Positions 26,728 through 35,527 of a DNA stretch of 49,413 nt are shown here, piece by piece. The translations under genes and the position numbers were made by a program. The stretch is from Bradyrhizobium cenepequi (GTDB lineage: Bacteria; Pseudomonadota; Alphaproteobacteria; Rhizobiales; Xanthobacteraceae), in assembly GCF_020329485.1 (NCBI RefSeq), contig NZ_JAGKJI010000050.1, positions 1 through 49,413 on the forward strand, given 5' to 3'. The notes below the pieces were generated by a model, which was given only the letters and a program-made list of their open reading frames with translations, searched no databases and had not been told where the DNA came from. Each line of letters starts with the position of its first letter. The first letter of the stretch is position 1.

Positions 26728-26872
26728 CCTCTCCCCGCCGGGGAGAGGCCGGATCGCATCGGAGATGCGATCCGGGTGAGGGGTCTCTCCGCGACGTAAG
26801 CTGGCGACATTTCGTATGCGGAGGCACCCCTCACCCGGCGCTACGCGCCGACCTCTCCCCGGCGGGGAGAGG
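26728..26872. repeat. CTCTCCCC-type mosaic repeat, family C copy 2
   Basis: Starts CCTCTCCCCGCCGGGGAGAGG, then GATCGCATC/GATGCGATC, GGGTGAGGGG, ACCCCTCACCCGGCGC and a closing CCTCTCCCCGGCGGGGAGAGG. Block order matches copy 1 at 18280-18413. It lies between two converging genes, where it could terminate both. Confidence 0.82.
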
Positions 26873-26896
26873 TATGAGAGAGCGCGGGGTTGGTGC

Positions 26897-29272
26897 CTAC
26901 GCCGCCTTCGCCTTCTTCGCGTCCTGGATCGCGCGCCAGATCTTTTCCGATGTCAGCGGCATGTTGATGTGCTTGATGCCGTATTCGGAGAGCGCATCTA
27001 CGACTGCATTCACCACTGTGGCAAGGCTGCCCGCACATCCGGCTTCGCCGCAGCCTTTGGTGCCAAGCGGATTACTCTTCGCCGGGGAGGGATGGTCGTC
27101 GACCGCCATGCTCGGAATGTCCTCGGCGCGCGGCAGCGCATAGTCCATGAACGAGCCGGTGATCGGCTGGCCAGAAGCGTCGTAATTGACCTCTTCCATC
27201 AGCGCCTGGCCGATGCCTTGCGCGACGCCGCCATGCAATTGCCCCGCGACAATCATCGGGTTGACGATGGTGCCGAAGTCGTTGACGCCGGTGTAACGCA
27301 CGATCCTGATCACGCCGGTATCCGGATCGATCTCGACCTCCGCGACATGACAGCCGTTCGGGAAGGTCGACGGCGTCTCCTTGGTGGCGTGGTCGACGTC
27401 GAGCGTATCAGGCCCGCCCTCGGGAATCTGGCCCTCGCGCATGCGCTGCGCGAGCTCCATGATGCCGATCGAGCGGTCGGTGCCGGCGATGGTGAAGCGG
27501 CCGCCGGCAAATTCGATATCGGCTTCTGACGCTTCCAGGATATGCCCGGCGGCTTTCTTGCCTTTCTCGATGACGAGCGCGGAGGCCTCGACAATGGCCT
27601 GTCCGCTCGCCGTGATCGAGCGCGAGCCGCCGGTGCCGTTGCCGAACCGCACCAGATCGCTGTCGCCCTGTTCGAGCTTGATGTTGTCGAAGGGCACGCC
27701 GAGCTGGTCGGACAGCACCTGCGCGAACGGCGTCGCATGACCCTGGCCGTAATCCAGCGTGCCGGTGGTCAGCGTCACCGATCCATCGGGATCGAAGGTA
27801 ATCTTGCCGAGCTCGCCGCTCGGCGGCGCAGTGACCTCGAGGTACGAGCCGACCGCGATGCCGCGCAATTTGCCGTTCTTCTTGCTCTCGCGCTTGCGCT
27901 TGCCGAAATTCTCGTAGTCCGAAACCTCCAGCGCCTTCTCGAACACGCCCTGGAAATCGCCGCTGTCATAGGTGACGCCGGAAGCGGCCGGGAAAGGTAG
28001 TTGTGACGGCTTGATGAAATTGCGCTTCCGTAAGGTCAGCCGGTTGATGCCCATCTCGTCGGCGGCCTTATCGATCAGCCGCTCCATGTAGTAGTTGGCC
28101 TCGGGCCGGCCGGCGCCGCGATAGGCGCCCATCAGCGTGGTGTTGGTCAGCACCGTCTTGATGTCGACGCCGAGCAGCGGCGTGCGGTAGACGCTTGCGA
28201 GATTCTTGCCGGTGTTGAGCGACAGCGGTCCGGGGGCGACGCCGGTGATGTAGGCGCCAAGGTTGCCATAGCCGGAAAGGCGCACCGCCAGGAACTTGCC
28301 GTCCGCATCGAGTGCCAGCTCGGCATGGATGAGCTGGGCGCGGCCCTGGCTGTCCGAGAGAAAGCTGGTCGAACGCTCGTCGGTCCATTTCACGGGACGC
28401 CCGAGCTCCTTCGCGGCATGCGCGATGCAGGTGTATTCGGGATAGCTGAGGTTCTTCATGCCGAAGGAGCCGCCGACATTGGCGGTGAGGATCCGGACCT
28501 TCTCCGGCGGTACATTGAGGATCTTTGCGAACGTCGCCTTGTTGCCGGAGACACCCTGGGTCGGCACCTGCAGCGTATAACGCTCGGTTGTGTTGTCATA
28601 GACCGCGAGCGCCACGCGAGGCTCCATCGACACCACGGCGACGCGGGTGTTGACGATGTCGAGCTTCGTCACATGCGCGGCGCTGGCGAACGCTGCATTG
28701 ATCTTGTCGGTGTCGCCATAGTGGTAGTCGAGCGCGACGTTGCTCGGGATGTGGTCGTAGAGCTGCGGCGCGCCGGGCTTGGCGGCTTCGGCGGCGTCAG
28801 TCACCGCCGGCAGCGGCTCGATATCGACCTCGACGGCTTCGGCCGCATCGCGCGCCTGCGCCGCCGTTTCCGCCACCACGAAGGCGACGGGGTCGCCGAC
28901 GAAGCGGACCTTGTCGGTCGGCAGCGCCGGGCGGTTGGTCTGCAGCAGCGGCGAGCCGTGCCGGCTCTTCAGCGGCATGCCGCAGGTGAAGGGGTTGTAG
29001 TTGGCGGCTGCGAGGTCCGCGCCTGTCCACACTCCGAGCACGCCGGGCATCGCCCTGGCCGCCGAGGTGTCGATCCCCTTGATGATGCCGTGGGCGTGCG
29101 AGGAGCGCACCATCCAGCAATAGGCCTGGCCGGGCAGGGAAAAATCGTCGGTGTATTTGCCCTTGCCGCGCACCAGCGTGTCGTCTTCCTTGCGGCGGAC
29201 CGGCTGTCCGACGCCGTATTTTTGCAGTGCGATAGCGTTCTCGAGGGCGACGGGCGATGTGTGATCCTGCAT
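26897..29272 (-). CDS. xanthine dehydrogenase/CoxL-family molybdopterin-binding subunit
   Basis: A 791-residue large subunit of a molybdenum hydroxylase. The N-terminus (GVGQPVRRKEDDTLVRGKGK) and GGSFGMKNLSYPEY are typical of CoxL-like aldehyde/CO dehydrogenases. The active-site loop reads MGAYRGAGRPEA, the form II type, rather than the AYRCSFR of true CO dehydrogenase. The catalytic glutamate is in GTKGCGEAGCAGS near the C-terminus. It therefore more likely oxidises an aldehyde or N-heterocycle. The start at 29272 has CAGG about 9 bases upstream; 70 further in-frame codons lack similarity. The medium (FAD) and small (2Fe-2S) subunit genes are missing beside it. Confidence 0.9.
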   Translation of the reverse strand: MQDHTSPVALENAIALQKYGVGQPVRRKEDDTLVRGKGKYTDDFSLPGQAYCWMVRSSHAHGIIKGIDTSAARAMPGVLGVWTGADLAAANYNPFTCGMPLKSRHGSPLLQTNRPALPTDKVRFVGDPVAFVVAETAAQARDAAEAVEVDIEPLPAVTDAAEAAKPGAPQLYDHIPSNVALDYHYGDTDKINAAFASAAHVTKLDIVNTRVAVVSMEPRVALAVYDNTTERYTLQVPTQGVSGNKATFAKILNVPPEKVRILTANVGGSFGMKNLSYPEYTCIAHAAKELGRPVKWTDERSTSFLSDSQGRAQLIHAELALDADGKFLAVRLSGYGNLGAYITGVAPGPLSLNTGKNLASVYRTPLLGVDIKTVLTNTTLMGAYRGAGRPEANYYMERLIDKAADEMGINRLTLRKRNFIKPSQLPFPAASGVTYDSGDFQGVFEKALEVSDYENFGKRKRESKKNGKLRGIAVGSYLEVTAPPSGELGKITFDPDGSVTLTTGTLDYGQGHATPFAQVLSDQLGVPFDNIKLEQGDSDLVRFGNGTGGSRSITASGQAIVEASALVIEKGKKAAGHILEASEADIEFAGGRFTIAGTDRSIGIMELAQRMREGQIPEGGPDTLDVDHATKETPSTFPNGCHVAEVEIDPDTGVIRIVRYTGVNDFGTIVNPMIVAGQLHGGVAQGIGQALMEEVNYDASGQPITGSFMDYALPRAEDIPSMAVDDHPSPAKSNPLGTKGCGEAGCAGSLATVVNAVVDALSEYGIKHINMPLTSEKIWRAIQDAKKAKAA

Positions 29273-29468
29273 GGGAAATACCTGAAATGCCGCGATCTGG
29301 AGCAAATTCGCGCGGTTTCCACCAGATAACGTAGGGTGATGTAAGCGACAACGCCCGATTAGGCATGTCGCGTGTGATGATTTGTTGCGTAGGTCCTTGG
29401 TGCTGCTAAAGTTTCCGTGAACGGAAATTCTTCGGTGGGCGGCGTCCGCCGGTGGAAAGACAGTGTTG

Positions 29469-30527
29469 ATGAAGGATGACACGCGGCCTTTCGTCGGCCT
29501 TGCGGCCGGCGAGAGCCCGTCAGGGTTGGTTACGGCGTCCGCCGCCGAAAGCGGCGTCTACGCCGCGCTGGACCTTGGCACCAACAACTGCAGGCTCCTG
29601 ATCGCCTGTCCCACCGGGGACGGGTTCCGTGTCGTTGACTCTTTTTCGCGAATCATCCGGCTCGGCGAAGGTATTTCGGCGACCGGTTCCATCAGCGACG
29701 CCGCAATCGAGCGCGCGATCGCCGCGCTCTCGATCTGCAGCGACAAAATCCGGTACCGCAAGGCCCGCCGGCTGCGGCTGATCGCGACCGAGGCCTGCCG
29801 CGCCGCCGCCAATGCCGACAGTTTCCGCGCCCGCGTCGCCGCCGAGACAGGCATCAAGCTCGAGGTGATCGACCGCGAGACCGAGGCGACGCTGGCCGTG
29901 ATCGGCTGCTCGCCGCTGCTCGACCGAAGGGGCCGCGGCGCGATCCTGTTCGATATCGGTGGCGGCTCGACCGAATTGGTGCGCATCGAGCGCGATCCGG
30001 CGAGGCCGGATGCTGCACCCTGCATCAGGTCCTGGATGTCGATCCCGCTCGGCGTCGTTAGTCTTGCCGAGCAATTCGGCGGTCGCGATGTCACAAAAGA
30101 GTTATATGCGCGGATGGTCGCCGAGGTCGCGCAATATGTCGCCCCGTTCGCGGCCAAGCACGGCACGGATTTGCGTGACATGCACATGCTTGGCACGTCG
30201 GGCACGGTGACGACGCTCGCAGGCGTATTCCTCAACCTGCCGCGCTACGATCGCCGCCGCATCGACGGCATCTGGATGAGCGACGCCGACGTCACCGCGA
30301 CGATCCAAAAGCTGCTCGGCATGAGCTATCAGGAGCGCATCAACAGCAGCTGCATCAGCATCGAGCGCGCCGATCTCGTGCTGGCGGGATGCGCGATCCT
30401 CGATGCCGTCAGGACCGCATTCCCGTTGCCCCGGCTGCGCGTCGCCGACCGCGGCCTGCGCGAAGGCATGCTGGTCGAGATGATGCACGAGGACGGTGCG
30501 CTGAAGGCATGCCTGCAGGCGACGTAA
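29469..30527 (+). CDS. ppx: Ppx/GppA family exopolyphosphatase
   Basis: A 352-residue ASKHA-fold phosphatase that removes phosphate from polyphosphate or from pppGpp. The phosphate-binding blocks are ALDLGTNNCRLLIA, RETEATLAVIG, GAILFDIGGGSTELV and LGTSGTVTTLAG, all in the expected order. The length is that of the short alphaproteobacterial form with only the two ATPase-like domains, lacking the C-terminal HD domains. ATG 29469 has GGAAAG 9 bases upstream; a GTG six bases earlier is the alternative. RlmE follows after 15 bases, a conserved pair in this order of bacteria. Confidence 0.92.
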   Translation: MKDDTRPFVGLAAGESPSGLVTASAAESGVYAALDLGTNNCRLLIACPTGDGFRVVDSFSRIIRLGEGISATGSISDAAIERAIAALSICSDKIRYRKARRLRLIATEACRAAANADSFRARVAAETGIKLEVIDRETEATLAVIGCSPLLDRRGRGAILFDIGGGSTELVRIERDPARPDAAPCIRSWMSIPLGVVSLAEQFGGRDVTKELYARMVAEVAQYVAPFAAKHGTDLRDMHMLGTSGTVTTLAGVFLNLPRYDRRRIDGIWMSDADVTATIQKLLGMSYQERINSSCISIERADLVLAGCAILDAVRTAFPLPRLRVADRGLREGMLVEMMHEDGALKACLQAT

Positions 30528-30542
30528 CAGAATAGAGACCCT

Positions 30543-31235
30543 ATGGCGAAAGATTCGACCGGCCGGCTGCACGTCACGGTCAAGAGCGGCGGCAAGCGCA
30601 AATTGTCGTCGAAGCTCTGGCTGGAGCGCCAGCTCAACGATCCCTATGTGGCGAAGGCCAAGGCGCAGGGTTACCGCTCGCGAGCAGCCTTCAAGCTGGT
30701 CGAGATCGACGACAAATATCGCCTGCTCAAGCCGGGCATGACCGTGGTCGACCTGGGCGCCGCGCCCGGCGGCTGGAGCCAGGTCGCGGCCAAGCGCGTC
30801 GGTGCCGCCGAGGGCAAGGGGAGGGTGATCGCAATCGACCTCTTGGAAATGGGGGAAATCCCCGGCGTCACCTTCGCCCAGCTCGATTTCCTTGACAATG
30901 ACGCGCCGGAAAAACTGATCGCGATGATGGGCGGCCGCGCCGATATCGTGATGTCCGACATGGCCGGCAACACGACCGGCCATCGTAAGACTGACCAGCT
31001 TCGCATCGTCGGCCTGGTCGAGACCGCCGCAGCCTTCGCCTGCGACGTGCTCAGTCCCGGCGGCACGTTCCTGGCAAAAGCGTTCCAGAGCGGCGCGGAT
31101 GCCGAGCTGTTGGCGCAATTGAAGCGCGATTTCGCAACCGTGCGCCATGTGAAGCCCGCCGCCAGCCGGCAGGATTCCTCGGAGCGCTACGTGCTAGCGA
31201 CAGGCTTTCGCGGCGCGACGAAGGTGACGGCATAA
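30543..31235 (+). CDS. rlmE: 23S rRNA 2'-O-ribose methyltransferase RlmE
   Basis: A 230-residue FtsJ/RrmJ family enzyme that methylates U2552 of 23S rRNA late in 50S assembly, using S-adenosylmethionine. GYRSRAAFKLVEID carries the first catalytic lysine, VDLGAAPGGWSQVA is the SAM site, MSDMAGNTTGHRKTD supplies the aspartate and PGGTFLAKAFQ the second lysine of the K-D-K-E tetrad. The roughly 35-residue N-terminal basic extension is common in alphaproteobacteria. It is probably cotranscribed with ppx. Confidence 0.94.
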   Translation: MAKDSTGRLHVTVKSGGKRKLSSKLWLERQLNDPYVAKAKAQGYRSRAAFKLVEIDDKYRLLKPGMTVVDLGAAPGGWSQVAAKRVGAAEGKGRVIAIDLLEMGEIPGVTFAQLDFLDNDAPEKLIAMMGGRADIVMSDMAGNTTGHRKTDQLRIVGLVETAAAFACDVLSPGGTFLAKAFQSGADAELLAQLKRDFATVRHVKPAASRQDSSERYVLATGFRGATKVTA

Positions 31236-31240
31236 CGCAC

Positions 31241-31318
31241 CGTCATTGCGAGCAAAGCGAAGCAATCCATGCCGCCATTTGTGCAGAGGTGGATTGCTTC
31301 GCTTCGCTCGCAATGACG
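31241..31318. repeat. palindromic repeat CGTCATTGCGAGC, family D copy 1
   Basis: The left arm CGTCATTGCGAGCAAAGCG pairs with the right arm ending CGCTCGCAATGACG, and inner arms GCAATCCA/TGGATTGC extend the stem. Copies lie at 37045-37128 and 48243-48313. It follows the rlmE stop by 5 bases and is followed 12 bases later by a family A copy, so the two families occur in tandem here. Confidence 0.87.
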
Positions 31319-31329
31319 TGGCGAGTGTG

Positions 31330-31412
31330 TAGGATGGGTAGAGCGAAGCGAAACCCATCATTCGCGCGGCTTGCTCCATCGCGATGGGTTTCGCTGCGCT
31401 CTACCCATCCTA
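31330..31412. repeat. palindromic intergenic repeat, family A copy 3
   Basis: Same arms as copies 1 and 2 (GGATGGGTAGAGCGAAGC and its complement) with a different 25-base centre. It lies between the converging rlmE and feoB genes, next to a family D element, a likely terminator position. Confidence 0.87.
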
Positions 31413-31443
31413 CGGACTGCTTTCGCAGGGACGACGGAGAAAG

Positions 31444-33315
31444 CTAACCAGCGCCCAACGTGACCGCCATGTTGTACGTCGCAAGGCTCGCCAGATACGC
31501 GAGCGCCAGCATGTAAACGAACGTCACCGCCATCCATCGCCAGCCGCCGGTCTCGCGGCGGATCACGGCGAGAGTCGAGGCGCATTGCGGGGCGAAGATG
31601 TACCAGACGAGGAGGGACAGCGCGGTGGCGAGGCTCCATTTGGTCGCGAGCACATGGCCGATCTGATCGGCGGCTTCCTTGCCGCCCTCGATGGCGTAGA
31701 CGGTGCCGAGGGCTGCCACCGCGACCTCGCGCGCCGCCATGCCGGGGATCAGCGCCACCGCAATCTGCCAGTTGAATCCGAGCGGCGCCAACAGCGGTTC
31801 GAGCGCCTTGCCGATGATCGCGGCGAGGCTGTAGTTGATGGCGGGTCCTTCGGCGCCGGCCGGCGCGGTCGGGAATGATGCCAGGAACCAGATCAAGACC
31901 ATCATCGAGAAAATGGTCGTGCCGGCCCGCTGCAGGAACATCTTCGCCCGCGTGTAGACGCCGATGGCGATGCTCTTCAGGCGCGGCAGTTTGTAGTCGG
32001 GCAATTCCAGCATGAACGGCGCAGGGGCGTAATCGCGCAGCATGAAGAATTTGACCAGGAACGAGACGCCGAGCGCGCTGCTGATGCCCGCCGCATAGAG
32101 GCCGAACAGGACCAGGCCGCGCAGGTTGAACCAGCCCCAGACATCGCGGTCCGGAATGAATGCCGAGATGATCAGCGTGTACACGGGTATCCGCGCCGAG
32201 CAGGTCATCAGCGGCGCGATCAGGATGGTGGTCAGGCGGTCGCGCCGGTTGTCGATCACGCGCGTCGCCATGATGCCGGGGATCGCGCATGCAAAGCTCG
32301 ACAGCAGCGGGATGAAGGCGCGGCCGTGCAGCCCGGCGCCACCCATGATGCGGTCCATCAGGAACGCCGCGCGGGCCATGTAGCCGAAGTCTTCCAGCAG
32401 CAGGATGAACAGGAAGATGATGATGATCTGCGGCAGGAACACGATGACGCTGCCGACGCCGGAGATGACGCCGTTTTGCAGGAAGCTCTGCAGCAGCCCC
32501 TCCGGCAACGTGTCCTGCACCAACTGGCCAAGGGCGTCGAAGCCGGAGGACAGCAGTTCCATCAGCGGCTGTGCCCAGGCGAACACGGCCTGGAACATCA
32601 GGAACAGGATCAGCGCGAGGATGAAAAGTCCCGCCACGGGATGCAGCACCACCGCGTCGATCCGGCCGGTCCAGGTGTCCGGCTTGGCCGGCAGCGTGAC
32701 GGCGGACGCAATGATGCGGTCGGCCTCGGCTTGCATGGCTCGCAACTGGGAGGCGGTGAGGGGCTGCCAGCGATTCGGCCCGACGGGCGTCTGCTCCTGC
32801 GCCGCGATCTCGTCGGTTCGGCCGAGCAGTTCGGCGATCCCGCCCTTGCGAACCGCGATCGAGGTCACCACCGGCACGCCGAGCGCCTCCGACAATTTCG
32901 GCACATCCACGCTCACACCGCGGCGGGCCGCGATGTCGAACATGTTGAGCACCAGCATCATCGGGCGACCGGTGTCCTTGAGCTCAAGCAGGAGACGGAT
33001 CGTCAGCCGCAGATTGGTTGCGTCCGCGACGCACAGGATGAGGTCGGGCGCGGCCTCGCCCGCGGTGCGGCCCAGCACCATGTCGCGGGTGATCTCCTCG
33101 TCCGGGCTGCGTCCGCGCAGGGAATAGGTGCCGGGCAGGTCCACCACCGAAACCTGCCGTCCGGCGGGGGTGACGAAAAACCCCTCCTTGCGCTCGACGG
33201 TCACGCCCGGATAGTTCGCAACTTTCTGGCGGCTGCCCGTCAGCGCATTGAAAAGCGAGGTCTTGCCGCTGTTGGGCGTGCCAACCAGCGCGAGATGCAA
33301 CAGTGGGGCTTCCAT
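31444..33315 (-). CDS. feoB: ferrous iron transporter FeoB
   Basis: A 623-residue inner-membrane Fe(II) transporter. The N-terminal G-protein domain shows GTPNSGKTSLFNALTG (G1), VVDLPGTYSL (G3) and LNMFD (G4, in the NxxD position). It is followed by a short GDI-like helical region and about eight membrane segments in two Gate repeats, including SFACAIPGIMATR and GMAAREVAV. The start at 33315 gives the normal FeoB N-terminus; the frame runs 51 codons further through feoA sequence without similarity. It is shorter than the E. coli protein, as usual in this group. feoA ends 19 bases upstream, so the two form an operon. Confidence 0.95.
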   Translation of the reverse strand: MEAPLLHLALVGTPNSGKTSLFNALTGSRQKVANYPGVTVERKEGFFVTPAGRQVSVVDLPGTYSLRGRSPDEEITRDMVLGRTAGEAAPDLILCVADATNLRLTIRLLLELKDTGRPMMLVLNMFDIAARRGVSVDVPKLSEALGVPVVTSIAVRKGGIAELLGRTDEIAAQEQTPVGPNRWQPLTASQLRAMQAEADRIIASAVTLPAKPDTWTGRIDAVVLHPVAGLFILALILFLMFQAVFAWAQPLMELLSSGFDALGQLVQDTLPEGLLQSFLQNGVISGVGSVIVFLPQIIIIFLFILLLEDFGYMARAAFLMDRIMGGAGLHGRAFIPLLSSFACAIPGIMATRVIDNRRDRLTTILIAPLMTCSARIPVYTLIISAFIPDRDVWGWFNLRGLVLFGLYAAGISSALGVSFLVKFFMLRDYAPAPFMLELPDYKLPRLKSIAIGVYTRAKMFLQRAGTTIFSMMVLIWFLASFPTAPAGAEGPAINYSLAAIIGKALEPLLAPLGFNWQIAVALIPGMAAREVAVAALGTVYAIEGGKEAADQIGHVLATKWSLATALSLLVWYIFAPQCASTLAVIRRETGGWRWMAVTFVYMLALAYLASLATYNMAVTLGAG

Positions 33316-33334
33316 CGCGTTACCGCTCGTTCCA

Positions 33335-33610
33335 TCAGGCGACGATGATCGCCATGGCCTCGCGGCGACGCAGGGCGATCGTGACGTTCTCGACCCTGAC
33401 CGCGATCGGGTCACGTCCAACGATCCCCTCGTGCAGCACCTCGACCCGGGCGCCCTCGACGAAACCAAGTTCGATCAACCGGCTCTCAAGTTCGTGGCCG
33501 GCGAGCGCGGACATCGCCTCCGCTACGGCCAGATGCTGGATCACGCCCGAATATCCCCGCTTGGCCAATCCCAACGGCTGAGATGTTCGGATATCGGTTT
33601 GCTCGCTCAT
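33335..33610 (-). CDS. feoA: FeoA family protein
   Basis: A 91-residue SH3-like cytoplasmic partner of FeoB. The core ESRLIELGFVEGARVEVLHE followed by DPIAVRVENVTIALRRREA matches FeoA domains. The N-terminus is about 15 residues longer than the minimal E. coli FeoA. The start at 33610 was chosen as the last Met before the domain; the open frame runs 17 codons further. It is first gene of feoAB. A TTTAGAAC-containing site about 60 bases upstream suggests iron control. Confidence 0.9.
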   Translation of the reverse strand: MSEQTDIRTSQPLGLAKRGYSGVIQHLAVAEAMSALAGHELESRLIELGFVEGARVEVLHEGIVGRDPIAVRVENVTIALRRREAMAIIVA

Positions 33611-33671
33611 TGCTCGTGTTTTCCAGCCGGGGGCGAAAGGGTCAAGCGCTACGACCAACACGAAGCTGGGA

Positions 33672-33688
33672 TTTAGAACGATTACAAG
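33672..33688 (-). promoter_or_regulatory. candidate Irr iron-control element (ICE) upstream of feoA
   Basis: The 17 bases starting TTTAGAAC match one half of the ICE inverted repeat described for the Bradyrhizobium/Rhizobiales regulator Irr (TTTAGAA and its complement). The other half (ATTACAAG) is degenerate. The site lies 62-78 bases before the feoA start codon, a usual place for such control. This is a motif match by eye only. Confidence 0.45.
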
Positions 33689-33703
33689 CTGAAGGACCGG
33701 GCA

Positions 33704-35179
33704 CTATCCCAATCGCTGATCCCGCGCGTCCTGCGTGCCCTCGCTCGCTGCCTTGACGGCGGCCTTCGCCGCGCCCTTGCGGCTGGAAATCTCGACCGCC
33801 TTGCGGCCGGAGATCTCGTGGCCGGCATCGTCGGGCATCTGCCAGAAGAACCAGGCCGACGCCGCGGAGACGAGCGAGACCACCAGGAAGGCGGGCGCGA
33901 ACACGGTCGCGCTCAACTCGCTCGCACTATGCAGCCACATCGTGGTCTCCACCGAAAACGCGCCGACCGCGACGCCGGCGGAGATCGCAAGCTGCTGGTT
34001 GACGCTGACCAGCGTGGTAGCCCGGCTCATCTGCGCCGGCTCGACCTCGGCATAGGCGACCGTGTTGATCGCGGTGAACTGCAGCGAGCGGAAGAAGCCG
34101 CCGATCACCAGGATGATCATGATGAGGAGCAGCGGGGTCGCCGCCGTGAACAGCGCGCAGGCGGCCAGGAAGAGCGCGCTCACCACCGCATTGACCGTCA
34201 TCAGGTTGCGGAAGCCGAAACTGCGGATGATGCGGGCGGCGAGCGTCTTCATGCCCATGGCGCCGACGGCGGAGGCGAAGGTGACGAGACCCGACTGGAA
34301 CGGCGACAGCCCGAAACCAACCTGCATCAACAGCGGCAGCAGGAACGGCAAGGCGCCGACACCGAGGCGGAACATGAATCCGCCGATGATGCTGGCGCGC
34401 AGCGTCGCCAAATTCAGCAGGGAGAAATCCAGCACCGGCGATCCCGTCCGCCTGGCGTGTATGACGTAAAGCGTCATCGAGATCGAGCCGACGGCGATCA
34501 GCGCGGCGACGACGGCCCACGGCAAAAGGTTGAGGCCTGCGACCGAAAGGCCGAAGGCTATACCGGCAAGGCCGATGCCGGCGAGCACTATGCCATAGAG
34601 ATCGAACGGCTCCGGGTCCTCGCTCTTGATCGGATCGATGTATTTCAGCGCCATGAAGATGCCGAGGATCCCGATCGGAATGTTGATCAAGAAGATCCAA
34701 TGCCAGGAGAAATAAGTGGTGATGAAGCCGCCAAGCGGCGGCCCGATTACGGGGCCGATCAGCGCCGGCACCGTCACCCACGCCATGGCGTTGACCAGTG
34801 CGCTCTTGTCGACCGAGCGCAACAGCACCAGCCGGCCGACCGGCGTCATCATCGCCCCGCCGAGGCCCTGCAGGATGCGCGCGAACACGAAATCGGTGAC
34901 CGAGGACGACAGCGCGCAGCCGATCGATCCCAGCATGAACACGCCAACCGCCCCCGCAAACACCAGCCGAGCGCCGAACCGGTCGGCGGTCCAGCCGCTC
35001 GCTGGAATGAAGACCGCAAGCGAGAGCAGGTAGGACGTGATCGCGAGCTTCAGCGTCAGCGGACTGGTGCCGATATCGGCCGCGATCGCCGGCAGCGAGG
35101 TCGCGATAACCGTCGAATCCATGTTCTCCATGAACAGCGCGGTGGCGACGATCAGCGGGATCAGGCGTTGCTTGTCCAT
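33704..35179 (-). CDS. DHA2-family MFS drug exporter
   Basis: A 491-residue 14-helix major facilitator of the EmrB/QacA group. The N-terminal motif LIPLIVATALFMENMDSTVIATSLPAIA (read in two parts around residues 6-33) is the DHA2 helix 1 signature, followed by SGWTADRFGARLVF (loop 2-3) and ILQGLGGAMMTPVGRL (helix 5 antiporter motif, about residues 103-118). It probably expels hydrophobic drugs or lipophilic ions by proton exchange. The tail after residue 455 is polar and lysine-rich. No membrane-fusion partner gene is adjacent. It is on the same strand as feoAB but 93 bases upstream, so an independent unit is likely. Confidence 0.87.
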   Translation of the reverse strand: MDKQRLIPLIVATALFMENMDSTVIATSLPAIAADIGTSPLTLKLAITSYLLSLAVFIPASGWTADRFGARLVFAGAVGVFMLGSIGCALSSSVTDFVFARILQGLGGAMMTPVGRLVLLRSVDKSALVNAMAWVTVPALIGPVIGPPLGGFITTYFSWHWIFLINIPIGILGIFMALKYIDPIKSEDPEPFDLYGIVLAGIGLAGIAFGLSVAGLNLLPWAVVAALIAVGSISMTLYVIHARRTGSPVLDFSLLNLATLRASIIGGFMFRLGVGALPFLLPLLMQVGFGLSPFQSGLVTFASAVGAMGMKTLAARIIRSFGFRNLMTVNAVVSALFLAACALFTAATPLLLIMIILVIGGFFRSLQFTAINTVAYAEVEPAQMSRATTLVSVNQQLAISAGVAVGAFSVETTMWLHSASELSATVFAPAFLVVSLVSAASAWFFWQMPDDAGHEISGRKAVEISSRKGAAKAAVKAASEGTQDARDQRLG

Positions 35180-35527
35180 GGAGTCGGGAGGCTTGAGTAG
35201 CGGAAGGCGAGGCGGGCTGTATCACCCCGCCCTCATACTGGCTATTGCGGAACCCGCCCGACCACCTAAATCTTGCGTAATGCTGGGATTCTGGCGTTCC
35301 TGGACGTGATCCGCCCCTCTCAATGGGGCTGAGATTCGATCAAGCAGGCGCTGAAAAAGCCTGTGCATGGCTGGCAAACACTTTGATTCGTCATGTCGCC
35401 ATGCTATCGACCAGCGTCAACCCTACCGATGGGCTCCGATTCGACGGCGCTGCAGCAGGCAGCGCCGGGAGGCGGCGCACATCCTTTTATGTTTATCGCG
35501 GCGGATCGCCGCCGAAAGGAGTTGGCA
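35180..35527. other. intergenic region upstream of guaB
   Basis: About 350 bases between the divergent drug-exporter gene and guaB. It must contain promoters for both. I see no confident -35/-10 pair or riboswitch. A short hairpin-forming GGCGGATCGCC directly precedes the guaB ribosome site AAAGGAG. Open frames through this stretch end or start without similarity and are not called. Confidence 0.4.

Noticed and set aside
26897..29272. True carbon monoxide dehydrogenase (coxL form I)
   Set aside because: The active-site loop is AYRGAGR, not AYRCSFR, and coxM/coxS are absent.
28325..29329. 334-codon plus-strand frame opposite the molybdenum hydroxylase gene
   Set aside because: Antisense shadow without motifs; the minus-strand gene has the complete family signature.
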